Below, in pieces: positions 16,250 to 24,064 of a stretch of 27,192 nt of DNA. The DNA comes from a virus. The notes below the pieces were generated by a model that saw only the letters and a program-made list of their open reading frames with translations, was not told the origin of the DNA and searched no databases. A program made the position numbers and the translations under genes. Numbering within the stretch: position 1 is the first letter of the stretch; every line of letters starts with the position of its first letter. The DNA is taken from IMG/VR virus record IMGVR_UViG_3300010410_000119, positions 1 through 27,192 of that record; one strand, given 5' to 3'.

Positions 16250-16681
16250 TTATAGTTTACTTATCTCTTCATCCAGTTTGTTTTTCATGGCTTCTATACA
16301 GGCTTTTCTGCTTGCCGCCTTCGCTGGCTTTAGAAATGGTTTTGCCGGTTGTCCAGACTTCCCATATTCTATGATGTTAGCAATCTTGGCATTAGACTCC
16401 CCATCGCTTCTTGGTTCATCAAACCCTACTTTCACATCATAATCGCCGTCACGATTAATTCCTGCAGGAGATACCCCTAGTGCTTTTACGAGTTCCCCGG
16501 TCGACCTTGAAGGGAGCTTTGTGTTATTCCCAATCACAGCCTGAAGATTTGATTTCACTTTGGCTTTCACCACTTCGCCACCTGCTTCTAGAACCTTCGG
16601 GATGATCTCATCGGTCTTCTCACTTAATTTGGATACTTTCAATAGAAAGTCATCGGGCATTTTAAAACTTGATTTGGCCAT
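16250..16681 (-). CDS. HK97 gp10-like head-tail / tail completion protein
   Basis: A 143-residue protein with the gp10-like features: an N-terminal helix (LLKVSKLSEKTDEIIPKVLEAGGEVV), GELVKALGVSPAG, a glycine-rich VKVGFDEP strand, and NIIEYGKSGQPAKPFLKPA, the highly conserved EYG...P..FL.P signature. The C-terminal helix is lysine-rich. It sits between head closure and tail terminator genes, in the order known from HK97-type phages. Structural role at the neck is inferred from the family. Confidence 0.88.
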   Translation of the reverse strand: MAKSSFKMPDDFLLKVSKLSEKTDEIIPKVLEAGGEVVKAKVKSNLQAVIGNNTKLPSRSTGELVKALGVSPAGINRDGDYDVKVGFDEPRSDGESNAKIANIIEYGKSGQPAKPFLKPAKAASRKACIEAMKNKLDEEISKL

Positions 16682-16689
16682 GAGATCAC

Positions 16690-17019
16690 CTAATCCTTTG
16701 TAGGTTCTGTTTTTTCTGCAGCTACTTCAACATATAATCCAGCTATGTTTTCCACACTGATGATCTTGTACCTGCCTGTATTACAGGAAATAAACTGGCC
16801 TACTTCCACTTGAATACCAGGAATGCGTCTGAACTGGAAGATGGCATTGGCTTTGCTATAGGCTGCCATGTTAGCCCACTTCCTTGAACCATGTCTTTCT
16901 TCTTTATAGGCTCTCACCTTGGCTACGACTGATTCCCCTCTAAAAGTGAATCCTTCATTGTCCTTGGTTTGCGTGGCATCGATGATCTCTATGAATGTGT
17001 TCATCTTTCCAAAGCTCAT
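16690..17019 (-). CDS. Head-tail adaptor / head closure protein
   Basis: A 109-residue protein with FIEIIDATQTKDNEGFTF near the N-terminus, AKVRAYKEERHGSRKW in the middle and FRRIPGIQVEVGQFI, the SPP1 gp16-like Phage_H_T_join pattern. It closes the connector after packaging and forms the docking face for the tail. The ATG at 17019 is preferred over one 21 codons upstream because AAGGAAGGTGAG lies directly before it. It is followed 8 bases later by the gp10-like gene. Confidence 0.85.
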   Translation of the reverse strand: MSFGKMNTFIEIIDATQTKDNEGFTFRGESVVAKVRAYKEERHGSRKWANMAAYSKANAIFQFRRIPGIQVEVGQFISCNTGRYKIISVENIAGLYVEVAAEKTEPTKD

Positions 17020-17137
17020 CTGTCTCACCTTCCTTAAGAACCTTCTCATCATAATCATGTCTTCGATCTTTCCTTCGGCCACTTCGATAGCAGCGTTTCT
17101 GCCTCTTTCGCTTCTTTTTCACCCAGAGTCTTTTCAT
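16955..17137 (-). CDS. Possible small basic ORF between connector and closure genes
   Basis: A 60-codon frame starting at an ATG that overlaps the connector stop codon (TAATG), with AAAGGAG 11 bases upstream. It encodes a very basic peptide (KRLWVKKKRKRQKRCYR) and overlaps the adaptor gene by 65 bases. The start arrangement is good, but low complexity and the overlap suggest it may be only a shadow frame; it also happens to be the only candidate covering the 117-base space between the two genes. Confidence 0.2.
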   Translation of the reverse strand: MKRLWVKKKRKRQKRCYRSGRRKDRRHDYDEKVLKEGETDELWKDEHIHRDHRCHANQGQ

Positions 17138-17445
17138 TAAACCTGCCACTCCTTTCCCATTCGAAGAAGGAGGTGTACGGTTTTCCATACCTGTTCCGAA
17201 GCTCTGACATCATTGTTGAAGAAGCCCCCTGTGGATCCATCCCGGCTCTCATAGAAATGGGTGGCCAGCATGATGATCCCTTGCTCGGTGGCTTTTGACA
17301 TCTGATGCTCTGCATAATAATCTGTACCTACTTGCTGGTAACCTTCTGCATAGTTAGTGGCAGCTTCAATCAAACCTTCAATTAAAAGATCATCCTCTGA
17401 ATGGGTTAAGATAAGATTTGCTTTTACCTTATCTAGTAGCGCCAT
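17137..17445 (-). CDS. Head-tail connector protein (gp6-like)
   Basis: A 102-residue helical protein: KANLILTHSEDDLLIEGLIEAA at the N-terminus is the typical start of the phage gp6-like / QLRG DNA-packaging connector family, followed by ATEQGIIMLATHFYESRDG and a C-terminal WKTVHLLLRMGKEWQV helix. Twelve or so copies would form the ring below the portal. Position after the capsid gene and before head closure agrees with the family. Confidence 0.9.
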   Translation of the reverse strand: MALLDKVKANLILTHSEDDLLIEGLIEAATNYAEGYQQVGTDYYAEHQMSKATEQGIIMLATHFYESRDGSTGGFFNNDVRASEQVWKTVHLLLRMGKEWQV

Positions 17446-17451
17446 GATTTA

Positions 17452-17676
17452 TCACTCGCTTTCCATGAGGCCCGCAGTTTTCAGTTTGAGAAGCAGGGCA
17501 TTGAAATCCGTCACAAGCCCAGCAACCTCTGTAGCTGTACTTTCAGCTTGAAGCGCTGCCGGTTTTAACTCCGTTCCATCAAAGGTGACTTTTCCTTCTG
17601 CAGTTACAGCTATCTCTCCACCAATGACGGTTTTCTCACCACCCTGTTCGGTGTAATTCTTCGTATTATATGTCAT
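17452..17676 (-). CDS. Head fibre-like small protein
   Basis: A 74-residue protein beginning with NTKNYTEQGGEKTVIGGE, followed by a short strand-rich part and a C-terminal helix (ATEVAGLVTDFNALLLKLKTAG). This start and size match small proteins annotated as head fibre protein directly after the capsid gene in clostridial phages. It may decorate the capsid; evidence is family resemblance and position only. AGGAGG is placed 8 bases before the ATG. Confidence 0.7.
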   Translation of the reverse strand: MTYNTKNYTEQGGEKTVIGGEIAVTAEGKVTFDGTELKPAALQAESTATEVAGLVTDFNALLLKLKTAGLMESE

Positions 17677-17702
17677 GGTTTTTACCTCCTATAAAAGATT
17701 AA

Positions 17703-17728
17703 GGAAGGCAGTACTTAAACCACCTTCC
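17703..17728 (-). other. Hairpin after the capsid gene
   Basis: On the minus strand GGAAGG pairs with CCTTCC around a 14-base loop, between the capsid stop codon and the next start. The following stretch is only weakly T-rich, so it may be an mRNA 3'-end stabiliser or partial terminator rather than a full one. Confidence 0.4.
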
Positions 17729-17740
17729 CCGTCAAGTTTC

Positions 17741-18934
17741 TTAGGCTTTCTGCTGAAGCACCTTGATGGCTTCAGGCAGGATTAGTTTTGCATCCAGTCT
17801 CTGAGAGGCAAGGAAACCTACCTGACCATTTGCTGCATAGAGCTCGTTCAGGCGCTTAAAGGTTCTGCCTTGACGGTCCGCAATCCAGTAGTACTTAAAG
17901 TCTCCAAAGAGAATGGTCTTCTCCCCTGCTGCTGCCACAGGCATGAACTGTGAGGAAATCACAGGTCGGTTTAAAATCGTATCTGGTGTTCCAGCCTGTA
18001 CAGATGGTTGCCACAAGTACTGTCCCTGACCATCCTTTAGCTTTCTGATGGCCTTGACTGTTGCATCATTTACAAGGAATGTCCCGTTCTTTCTGTAAGA
18101 GGACTTCAGGCTGTGATAAAGGTCCAGTACCTCATCCATGGTAATGGCTGTTGCACTTGCTGCGGTTACACCAAGACTTGCACCTCCTGTGGTATGAAGA
18201 AGTCCTGTTGGTTTGCTACTTCCATTACCGGTTAAGAATCCTTCTTCCTCGGCAGCACCAATTCGTCTTGCAAATTCTGCAGCGATATACGCTTCAAGGT
18301 CAAAGTAGCTGTCGTTAAGAAGCTCATCTGAAACCTTTAGCATGGTACCTAATTTGTAGGCAGAGAGGGTCACCTGGGTAAAGGCATCATCACTTTCGTT
18401 AAATGCTCCTTCTTCATCCATCCAAGCTGCTGAACCATGACTTGCCACCACAGGGATCTTGCGATCTCCGTGACTGGTATTAATGACATTGCAGAGATTT
18501 CTAAGGACATTGGCTTCCTGAAGCGCCTGAATCAGCTGATTCTCGTATTCATCTGGCACAAGGAAACCACCTTCAGAATCGGTACCAATCTGCAGTGCAT
18601 TTTGTACAGAAGGATTCATCTTGTTTCTCATGGCCCCCCAAAAGGCACTCTTATAGGCATCGGATGCTCTACCTGTTTTTTCCTCAATCATCTTATCAGG
18701 TCTGGATGCAAGAGGTTTGCTTGTCATAGCGGAAAGCTCTCTGTCCATAGCATCCTGTCGCTCAAGGCGCTCGATTTCCTTACCAAGGTTCATGACCTCA
18801 TCTTCCATCTTTTCATAGACAGCATTGTCTTCTGGTTTGATCAGACCGTTTTCCTGACGGTGGTCGTCTAAAAATATCTTGGCCTGCTCCCAAACCTTTG
18901 CTCTTTTTTCTCTCAGTTCTTGAATTCTACTCAT
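17741..18934 (-). CDS. HK97-type major capsid protein
   Basis: A 397-residue protein. Residues 1-100 form a charged coiled-coil scaffold-like delta domain (RIQELREKRAKVWEQAKIF, EDEVMNLGKEIERLE), and the HK97 fold starts with QIGTDSEGGFLVPDEYENQL (about 120-140). DAFTQVTLSAYKLGTMLKVS, NGSSKPTGLLHTTGG, DLYHSLKSSYRKNGTFLVN and ILFGDFKYYWIADRQG are all family hallmarks. The delta domain is expected to be cut off by the protease encoded just upstream. The ATG at 18934 has GGAGGTAA 7 bases upstream, formed in part by the protease stop codon. Confidence 0.96.
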   Translation of the reverse strand: MSRIQELREKRAKVWEQAKIFLDDHRQENGLIKPEDNAVYEKMEDEVMNLGKEIERLERQDAMDRELSAMTSKPLASRPDKMIEEKTGRASDAYKSAFWGAMRNKMNPSVQNALQIGTDSEGGFLVPDEYENQLIQALQEANVLRNLCNVINTSHGDRKIPVVASHGSAAWMDEEGAFNESDDAFTQVTLSAYKLGTMLKVSDELLNDSYFDLEAYIAAEFARRIGAAEEEGFLTGNGSSKPTGLLHTTGGASLGVTAASATAITMDEVLDLYHSLKSSYRKNGTFLVNDATVKAIRKLKDGQGQYLWQPSVQAGTPDTILNRPVISSQFMPVAAAGEKTILFGDFKYYWIADRQGRTFKRLNELYAANGQVGFLASQRLDAKLILPEAIKVLQQKA

Positions 18935-18939
18935 GTGTA

Positions 18940-19731
18940 TTACCTCCAATTTTTAATAAGCTCCAGCCGTCTTTCCAGCTGGGCAATAGGGATCTGGTTA
19001 ACTGCAGTTACAGGTTCTTGTTTGACCGTTGGGTCAGGCTCTTTTACTGCCTCTTCCTCACTCGCTCTCAGGTATTTCATCCTCGCCTGAATGCCAGGGA
19101 GCTTGTTCCTTAAAGCATTGGTCACCGTCATCTGGTCAAAGATAAAGCCACCGGAACCTTCATTCGCCGGTTCTGATTCGTAGAGAATCTTGTCGGCAAA
19201 CTTCAGCTCGATGGCTTTATGGGCACTCATCCAGGTTTCAGAGTCCATCATGTGTGAAATCTTCGCTCTGGAAAGTCCCGTCTTTGTCTGATAAGCATTG
19301 ATGATGCTTTCTTTTACTTCGCTAAGCAGGTTAATGCCTACTTGCAGATCCGCCACTTCCCCAGCAATAAGCATGGCTGGGTTATGGATCATGATGACTG
19401 ATAAGGGTGATACACACACCTCGTCTCCTGCCATGGCAATAACAGAAGCTGCACTGGCTGCCAGTCCATCTATGTGTACACTGATTTTTCCTGGATACTC
19501 TTTGAGCATGTTGTAAATCTGCGCTGCTGCAAAGGTGTCCCCACCTGGTGAGTGTATCTTTACGACAATGTCATCAGTACCAGGTCCACTACCATAAAGC
19601 TCTGTCTTAAACTGTTTAGGGGTGATGTCATCATCAAACCAAGAAGATTCTGCAATGTACCCTTCAAGATGTAGGGTCCTTATAGCAGGGCCATCTGTTT
19701 CATTCACCACCCAGCGCCAAAATTTATCCAT
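18940..19731 (-). CDS. ClpP-type prohead protease
   Basis: A 263-residue serine protease. VKIHSPGGDTFAAAQIYNML gives the oxyanion-loop region, DGLAASAASVIAMAG carries the likely catalytic Ser93, and MIHNPAM the catalytic His116; the acidic member is probably in the DSETWMSA region (about 163-170). A C-terminal extension after residue about 190 lies outside the ClpP fold and may serve as a scaffold or targeting part. The enzyme matures the prohead by cleaving the capsid delta domain. It lies between the portal and capsid genes, as in other HK97-type phages, and has AAAAGGAGG before its start. Confidence 0.95.
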   Translation of the reverse strand: MDKFWRWVVNETDGPAIRTLHLEGYIAESSWFDDDITPKQFKTELYGSGPGTDDIVVKIHSPGGDTFAAAQIYNMLKEYPGKISVHIDGLAASAASVIAMAGDEVCVSPLSVIMIHNPAMLIAGEVADLQVGINLLSEVKESIINAYQTKTGLSRAKISHMMDSETWMSAHKAIELKFADKILYESEPANEGSGGFIFDQMTVTNALRNKLPGIQARMKYLRASEEEAVKEPDPTVKQEPVTAVNQIPIAQLERRLELIKNWR

Positions 19732-19847
19732 CTAATCGACCTCCTTTTCCCCATAAAAAATGCACTCCTCATTTAGAGAAATGCTGTTGATACTTAAATT
19801 TAACTTTGTAGTTGTCCACAGAAATGGCCCTACTTATACACTAATCA

Positions 19848-21083
19848 TCAAGGCTCATCACCACCAGACTCTTCTAGCGCTTTCCTTGCATAGGCCCCCG
19901 CCATCTTAAGCGGCAGCATATTGCCATTGACCAGATATAAGTCTCCACCATCTTCTTCAGAGATGGGATCCATATTCTCCATCCTTCTCACGTCATTGAC
20001 GGAGAAAAAGCCGTTTTGAATACCGATGGCATAGCCATCCATCCTAGATTTATAATCCCCACGCATGAGAGCTGATGCATTGAAAGACACAAAACATTGA
20101 CCCTTCTCTTTATCGAGAAAGAGCTTCCTATTCATGGCTTGCTCTATTCGGACCAGCCAAGGCCTGATGGTATGGACCACAAAGCTGATGGATTGGTTTT
20201 CAATATTACTGAAAGAACTCTTACTAAGGTCCGCCACCATATGGGGTGGCACTTGGAAGATTCTACATATTTCTTCTATCTGAAACTTCCTGGTCTCAAG
20301 GAACTGAGCATCGGAGTTTGGCATGCTGATGGCTTGATACTGAAGGCCATCTTCTAGGACTGCTACTTTATTGCTGTTATTAATTCCCCCATAAGCCGCC
20401 TGCCAGGCATCTCTCACCTTTGTAGGATCCTTGATGGTTCCAGAAGTGGAAAGAATACCACTTGGTGTGGCGTTGTTGGCAAAGAACCTGCCCCCATATT
20501 CTTCAGCGGCAATGTTAAGGCCTATGGCATTTTTCGCAAGAGCTACTGGTGAATACCCCATAACCCCGTCAAAACCAAGACCCGGTACATGAAGAACGTC
20601 TTCTGGCCCCAGGTAGTGGGTGGTATTGTCTTTTCGGTAAGCATAGTAAAGATTTCCTTTGTTGTCCCGGTCTACAGTCATTTTATCCGGAAGCAGTGGA
20701 TACAGCTGTGCCACTTCACCCCTCCCATTTCGAATGATCTGGCAGTAGGCATTTCCCCAAAGAAGGATGTGGGTCATCATGGTCTCTCTTAAAGTAAAAG
20801 ACGTCATCTCCGGATTAGGTTCATCGTGGAGGATCCGGTAAAGCGGGTGAGTGAGTATTTTCTCCTTTCCGTCCCCTTTGTACTGGTATGTGTGAAGGGG
20901 TAAAGATGCCACGGTCTCTGCAATGATTCGCACACAGGCAAAGACTGCTGTTGTCTGCATGGAGCTTCGTTCATTGACCACTTTTCCAGAGACACTTTGT
21001 CCCATATAAAATCTTGGTGCATCACTGACTCGATCTGTCGGCTCAGCCCTTGCCCTAAAAAGCCAATTTAAAAAGTTCGCCAT
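19848..21083 (-). CDS. HK97-family portal protein
   Basis: A 411-residue protein with the family landmarks: NERSSMQTTAVFACVRIIAETVASLP (about 35-60), HPLYRILHDEPNPEMTS, FALLWGNAYCQI-like region (HILLWGNAYCQIIRNG), FQVPPHMVADL and NRKLF. It forms the dodecameric ring that anchors the terminase and passes DNA. It starts 19 bases after the terminase stop codon with AGGGAG upstream. A gap of about 115 bases before the protease gene holds no recognised gene. Confidence 0.95.
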   Translation of the reverse strand: MANFLNWLFRARAEPTDRVSDAPRFYMGQSVSGKVVNERSSMQTTAVFACVRIIAETVASLPLHTYQYKGDGKEKILTHPLYRILHDEPNPEMTSFTLRETMMTHILLWGNAYCQIIRNGRGEVAQLYPLLPDKMTVDRDNKGNLYYAYRKDNTTHYLGPEDVLHVPGLGFDGVMGYSPVALAKNAIGLNIAAEEYGGRFFANNATPSGILSTSGTIKDPTKVRDAWQAAYGGINNSNKVAVLEDGLQYQAISMPNSDAQFLETRKFQIEEICRIFQVPPHMVADLSKSSFSNIENQSISFVVHTIRPWLVRIEQAMNRKLFLDKEKGQCFVSFNASALMRGDYKSRMDGYAIGIQNGFFSVNDVRRMENMDPISEEDGGDLYLVNGNMLPLKMAGAYARKALEESGGDEP

Positions 21084-21102
21084 ACGTTGTTCTCACTCCC
21101 TT

Positions 21103-22659
21103 CTATCCCAGGATGATCATGTCCCGTTCATCATAGATGGACCCATCATCATCCGGTGGATTTACTGTGGCTCTGGCAACCCCCATGATCATGGCAACAA
21201 TGCCATCTATTTTTTCTGAGGATTTTTCCTTGTCTACCTTAATGTTTCCAGCCGGGTCTGTCCGGACCACAATGTTATCTGCCATCCATCTTAGAACCGG
21301 ATGCCCGCCATGGGCTACTTGCTTGCTTAAGATTAGCCTCATCAGATCCTTTGTGGGTGGTGACATATCCTTAAATCCCTGACCAAAGGGAACCACGGTA
21401 AATCCCATCCCTTCAAGGTTCTGACTCATCTGTGTTGCGCCCCATCTGTCATAGACAATTTCTCTGATGTTGTATTTCTCGCCAAGTCGCTCGATGAACT
21501 TTTCGATGAATCCATAGTGGACCACATTTCCTTCCGTGAGATTTAGAAGCCCCTGCCGGTGCCAGATGTCATAGGGAACGCTGTCTCTTTTTACCCGCTG
21601 ATGAAGGGTTTCTTCTGGTAGCCAGAAGTATGGTAGCACCTGAAATTTATCTCCTTCTTCTAACGGCGGGAACACCAGCACAAAGGCTGTGATGTCACTG
21701 GTGGAGGAAAGGTCCAGACCTCCGAAGCAGACTCGCCCTTTTAGCTCTTCCGGGTCTACAATGAAATTACAAAGGTCCCACTTATCCATGGGCATCCATT
21801 TGATTTCCTGCTTTAACCACATATTGAGCCTCAGTTGTTTAAACAAGGCGAGATCTGCCGGATCGTCCTTCACTTGACTATAGTGCTCTCTCACACGATC
21901 TATAGAAATGGTATGACCAAGACTTGGGTTGGCCTTGTACCAGTTGTTTTCATCTTCAATATCTGCATCATCATCAAGTCCATAAATGATGGATAGAAAA
22001 GTAGGATCCACTCGTTTACCCTCCAGGATATCTTTGGCCTTTTGATGCATCTCCCAGCCATAGCCGGAGAGCTGATTTCCTGCAGTGGTAAGATATAAAA
22101 AGAGTGGCTGTGTCCTGGCGTCACCCGATCCAGTGGTCAACATCTTTGCAAGGTCCGGATTTGGATAGGTCCAGATCTCATCTAGGATGACACAAGATGC
22201 ATTGATCCCAGACTTTGATTTAACATCGGAGCTAAGAACCTGATAGAAACTTCCTGTCTTTGGATAAGTGATTCGCTTGGTGGACCTTACCAGATTGGTT
22301 ACTTTTGATAGTGTTGGATTCCCCTCCACAAAGTTCATACTGGTGTTAAAAATGATGCTGGCCTGCTGCCGGTCACAGGCTGCTACATACACTTCAGCAT
22401 TTGGTTCTCCATCAGCGAGAAGCATGTAAAGGGCAATGGCCGCACCAAGTTCTGACTTGCCATTTTTCTTTCCTATTTCCACATAGGCTGTTCTATATTG
22501 TCTAGTACCATCTTCTCTTAACGTTCCAAAGAGGCGTCTCACCAGATCCTTCTCCCAATGGAGGAGCTTAAAAGGCTGACCAGCCCATTTGCCTTTGGTC
22601 AGCTTCAACTGTTCTATAAAGTTAATGGCGTGATTTGCATGAGCTTCACTATATGGCAT
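21103..22659 (-). CDS. terL: Terminase large subunit
   Basis: A 518-residue terminase. The ATPase has a Walker A-like GKKNGKSE (63-70) and Walker B VILDE (157-161), with the C-motif region LFLYLTTAGNQ. The nuclease has acidic residues Asp316 (GGLDLSS), Asp404 (VYDRWG) and Asp485 (SEKIDGIVA). It is of the Terminase_1 type usual in HK97-like Firmicute phages, and pumps DNA into the prohead and cuts the concatemer. It follows the small subunit after 21 bases, with AAAGGAGGGG before the ATG. It lacks nothing visible, although the N-terminus is short. Confidence 0.96.
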   Translation of the reverse strand: MPYSEAHANHAINFIEQLKLTKGKWAGQPFKLLHWEKDLVRRLFGTLREDGTRQYRTAYVEIGKKNGKSELGAAIALYMLLADGEPNAEVYVAACDRQQASIIFNTSMNFVEGNPTLSKVTNLVRSTKRITYPKTGSFYQVLSSDVKSKSGINASCVILDEIWTYPNPDLAKMLTTGSGDARTQPLFLYLTTAGNQLSGYGWEMHQKAKDILEGKRVDPTFLSIIYGLDDDADIEDENNWYKANPSLGHTISIDRVREHYSQVKDDPADLALFKQLRLNMWLKQEIKWMPMDKWDLCNFIVDPEELKGRVCFGGLDLSSTSDITAFVLVFPPLEEGDKFQVLPYFWLPEETLHQRVKRDSVPYDIWHRQGLLNLTEGNVVHYGFIEKFIERLGEKYNIREIVYDRWGATQMSQNLEGMGFTVVPFGQGFKDMSPPTKDLMRLILSKQVAHGGHPVLRWMADNIVVRTDPAGNIKVDKEKSSEKIDGIVAMIMGVARATVNPPDDDGSIYDERDMIILG

Positions 22660-22680
22660 CTGGTCCCCTCCTTTCGTTGG

Positions 22681-23190
22681 TTAATCATCATCCCGTCTTA
22701 AAAGCTCTTCTGCCTTAGGGATGTTTCCAAGTAGCTCTGCCATGGCATCTCCCTCTATGGTGTTACCGCTATTATTGATATTGAGCCTGCTTCTAGCCGA
22801 TGGGCTAAGGCCAAGCTCGGAGCAGAAGTTTCTCATCTGTTTTAGGTTTTGCTGGGCAATGGACACCTGAGGAATCTGCTGAATATATCCTGAAGCGGTC
22901 TTTAAGATGGATCCATGCTTTGAGATAAACTCCTCTGCTTCTTTCCATCTGGCATAGGCTTGGCAGTATCCGGCAAAGGCAGCCATATCAACCTCCGTCA
23001 GTAGCCCCATGGATTCAAGCTCCTTTGACAGCCTGCGCCATTCTTTTTTGGCATCTGGCTCCAGCCATGACGGGCACTTAGGTGCGGTTTGCTTGGGTTT
23101 AGGTTCATTTTTATTTAGCGGTCTTTTCCCTGGATTACCTTCCAGCTCTTTGATCGCTGTTGGTTTTGGTGGTCTTCCTCTACCTGCCAT
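22681..23190 (-). CDS. terS: Terminase small subunit, P27 family
   Basis: A 169-residue protein beginning AGRGRPPKPTAIKELEGNPG, then PKPKQTAPKCPSWLEPDAK and WRRLSKELESMGLLTEVDMAAFAGYCQAYARWKEAE, the signature of P27-family small terminases; the C-terminal part has GLSPSARSRL. It binds the packaging start site and regulates the large subunit. The ATG at 23190 is chosen because AAGGAGGTGAAAG precedes it; the upstream in-frame ATG overlaps that site. No HNH endonuclease gene, often found beside this family, is present in the upstream DNA. Confidence 0.95.
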   Translation of the reverse strand: MAGRGRPPKPTAIKELEGNPGKRPLNKNEPKPKQTAPKCPSWLEPDAKKEWRRLSKELESMGLLTEVDMAAFAGYCQAYARWKEAEEFISKHGSILKTASGYIQQIPQVSIAQQNLKQMRNFCSELGLSPSARSRLNINNSGNTIEGDAMAELLGNIPKAEELLRRDDD

Positions 23191-23217
23191 AACTTTCACC
23201 TCCTTCATTTGTGGTAA

Positions 23218-23239
23218 AGAAAAAAGACCCGTAGGTCTT
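23218..23239 (-). terminator. Intrinsic terminator directly before the small terminase gene
   Basis: On the minus strand AAGACC pairs with GGTCTT around a 4-base loop and is followed by TTTTC. Only about 30 bases separate it from the small terminase start, too little for a separate promoter, so late expression should depend on read-through. Confidence 0.78.
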
Positions 23240-23273
23240 CATGTAAATGTTGAATGGATTTTTATGAAAGCAG

Positions 23274-23453
23274 CTATTTTTCTTTTTGCCTCTCAGCTCT
23301 TCCCAGCTCATAGGCCATTTCTAAAGCTTTCTTCACTCCCCATACAGAAACTTCGTGAAAATCAAGTCCGTCAGAATTTCTAGTCTCCAAAGTCTCTATG
23401 AAGAGATGTTCTTTTGCGATGGTTTCCAGTTTCTTCTCAATTCCTTTATTCAT
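23274..23453 (-). CDS. Small DUF6900-like protein
   Basis: A 59-residue protein with IETLETRNSDGLDFHEVSVW and KKALEMAYELGRAE, which resembles a small family (DUF6900, named from memory) common in Firmicute phages and conjugative elements. Function unknown. The ATG at 23453 has AAAGGGG upstream; the frame opens 11 codons earlier inside a promoter-like stretch. It lies alone between two terminators, upstream of the packaging genes, and may be the first gene of the late transcript. Confidence 0.7.
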   Translation of the reverse strand: MNKGIEKKLETIAKEHLFIETLETRNSDGLDFHEVSVWGVKKALEMAYELGRAERQKEK

Positions 23454-23480
23454 TGTCTCAGACCCCTTTCCTTTTGGTGT

Positions 23481-23514
23481 GTACATATTAGCTCTGGTCC
23501 GGGGTATTATCCAG
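23481..23514 (-). promoter_or_regulatory. Possible degenerate copy of the recurrent promoter motif
   Basis: On the minus strand CTGGATAA ... CCAGAGCTAATATGTAC resembles the phage motif (CTTGCTAT ... AGAGTGATATATGTAC) with several mismatches and one missing base. It lies between a terminator and the DUF6900-like gene, where a late promoter would be expected. Confidence 0.3.
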
Positions 23515-23548
23515 TACTATTTTCATTTTTTGAATCTATTTATTTTAA

Positions 23549-23579
23549 GAGGAAAAGAGCCAATATCAAGGCTCTCCTC
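23549..23579 (-). terminator. Terminator after the accessory unit
   Basis: On the minus strand AGAGCC pairs with GGCTCT around an 8-base loop, flanked by GAGGA and TTTTCCTC that can extend the stem, with TTTT in the 3' arm. It separates the accessory genes from the DUF6900-like gene. Confidence 0.75.
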
Positions 23580-23619
23580 ATGATTTTCCATTTTAATTGA
23601 TAGAGGCTTATTAAATAGA

Positions 23620-23829
23620 TTACTTACCTCTAATCCCTTTGAAATTGAAATTCCCTTTTTGTATTTCTTCACGTTCTCTATCTTGAGCCTTACGATAATC
23701 AGGATCCTTGGTTTCCTTATCCTTACAGGTCATGCAGATACACTGTTCATTGAACATTGACATGGTTCGCCCATTCTCTAAAGAACCACCGCAGCGATCA
23801 CATGTTTTTTGACTAAAGAATCTATCCAC
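23620..23829 (-). CDS. Small zinc-ribbon-like protein
   Basis: A 69-residue protein with two cysteine pairs, CDRCGG (residues 10-15) and CICMTC (about 30-35), fit to bind one zinc ion, followed by a charged tail (DPDYRKAQDREREEIQKG) ending NFNFKGI. Similar short proteins occur in clostridial phages and integrative elements; no function is known to me. It overlaps the preceding gene by 8 bases and is the last gene of its unit. Confidence 0.75.
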   Translation of the reverse strand: MDRFFSQKTCDRCGGSLENGRTMSMFNEQCICMTCKDKETKDPDYRKAQDREREEIQKGNFNFKGIRGK

Positions 23830-24064
23830 TTCTTCTCCTCCCTTCGATTTTATAAATCTTCCGACTGGATTTCATAAACTTTTGTAGCATCTCTGCCTGT
23901 GGGTTCAAAGCCTTATCCGCATTCCAGAATAACTCCATATCCTCCATCAGATTAAGCAGTGTCAGAACTTCATGTTTACTGTCTGCAATTCCTAGCACTT
24001 TCTGCTTCTCTAGAATGGTCAAAATGAGACCTTGAAGCATTGCAACGTAGGTTATCTGATCCAT
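23822..24064 (-). CDS. Small helical protein of unknown function
   Basis: An 80-residue protein, mostly helical by composition (VAMLQGLILTILEKQKVLG, LTLLNLMEDMELFW), with a basic C-terminus (SSRKIYKIEGRRRSG). Its ATG overlaps the stop codon of the 254-residue gene (TAATG) and it overlaps the zinc-ribbon gene at its own end, so the three are translationally coupled. The family was not recognised. Confidence 0.7.
   Translation of the reverse strand: MDQITYVAMLQGLILTILEKQKVLGIADSKHEVLTLLNLMEDMELFWNADKALNPQAEMLQKFMKSSRKIYKIEGRRRSG

Noticed and set aside
19732-19847. Gap between protease and portal genes as a possible small gene
   Set aside because: No frame with a start and ribosome-binding site of convincing length; no terminator with a T run.
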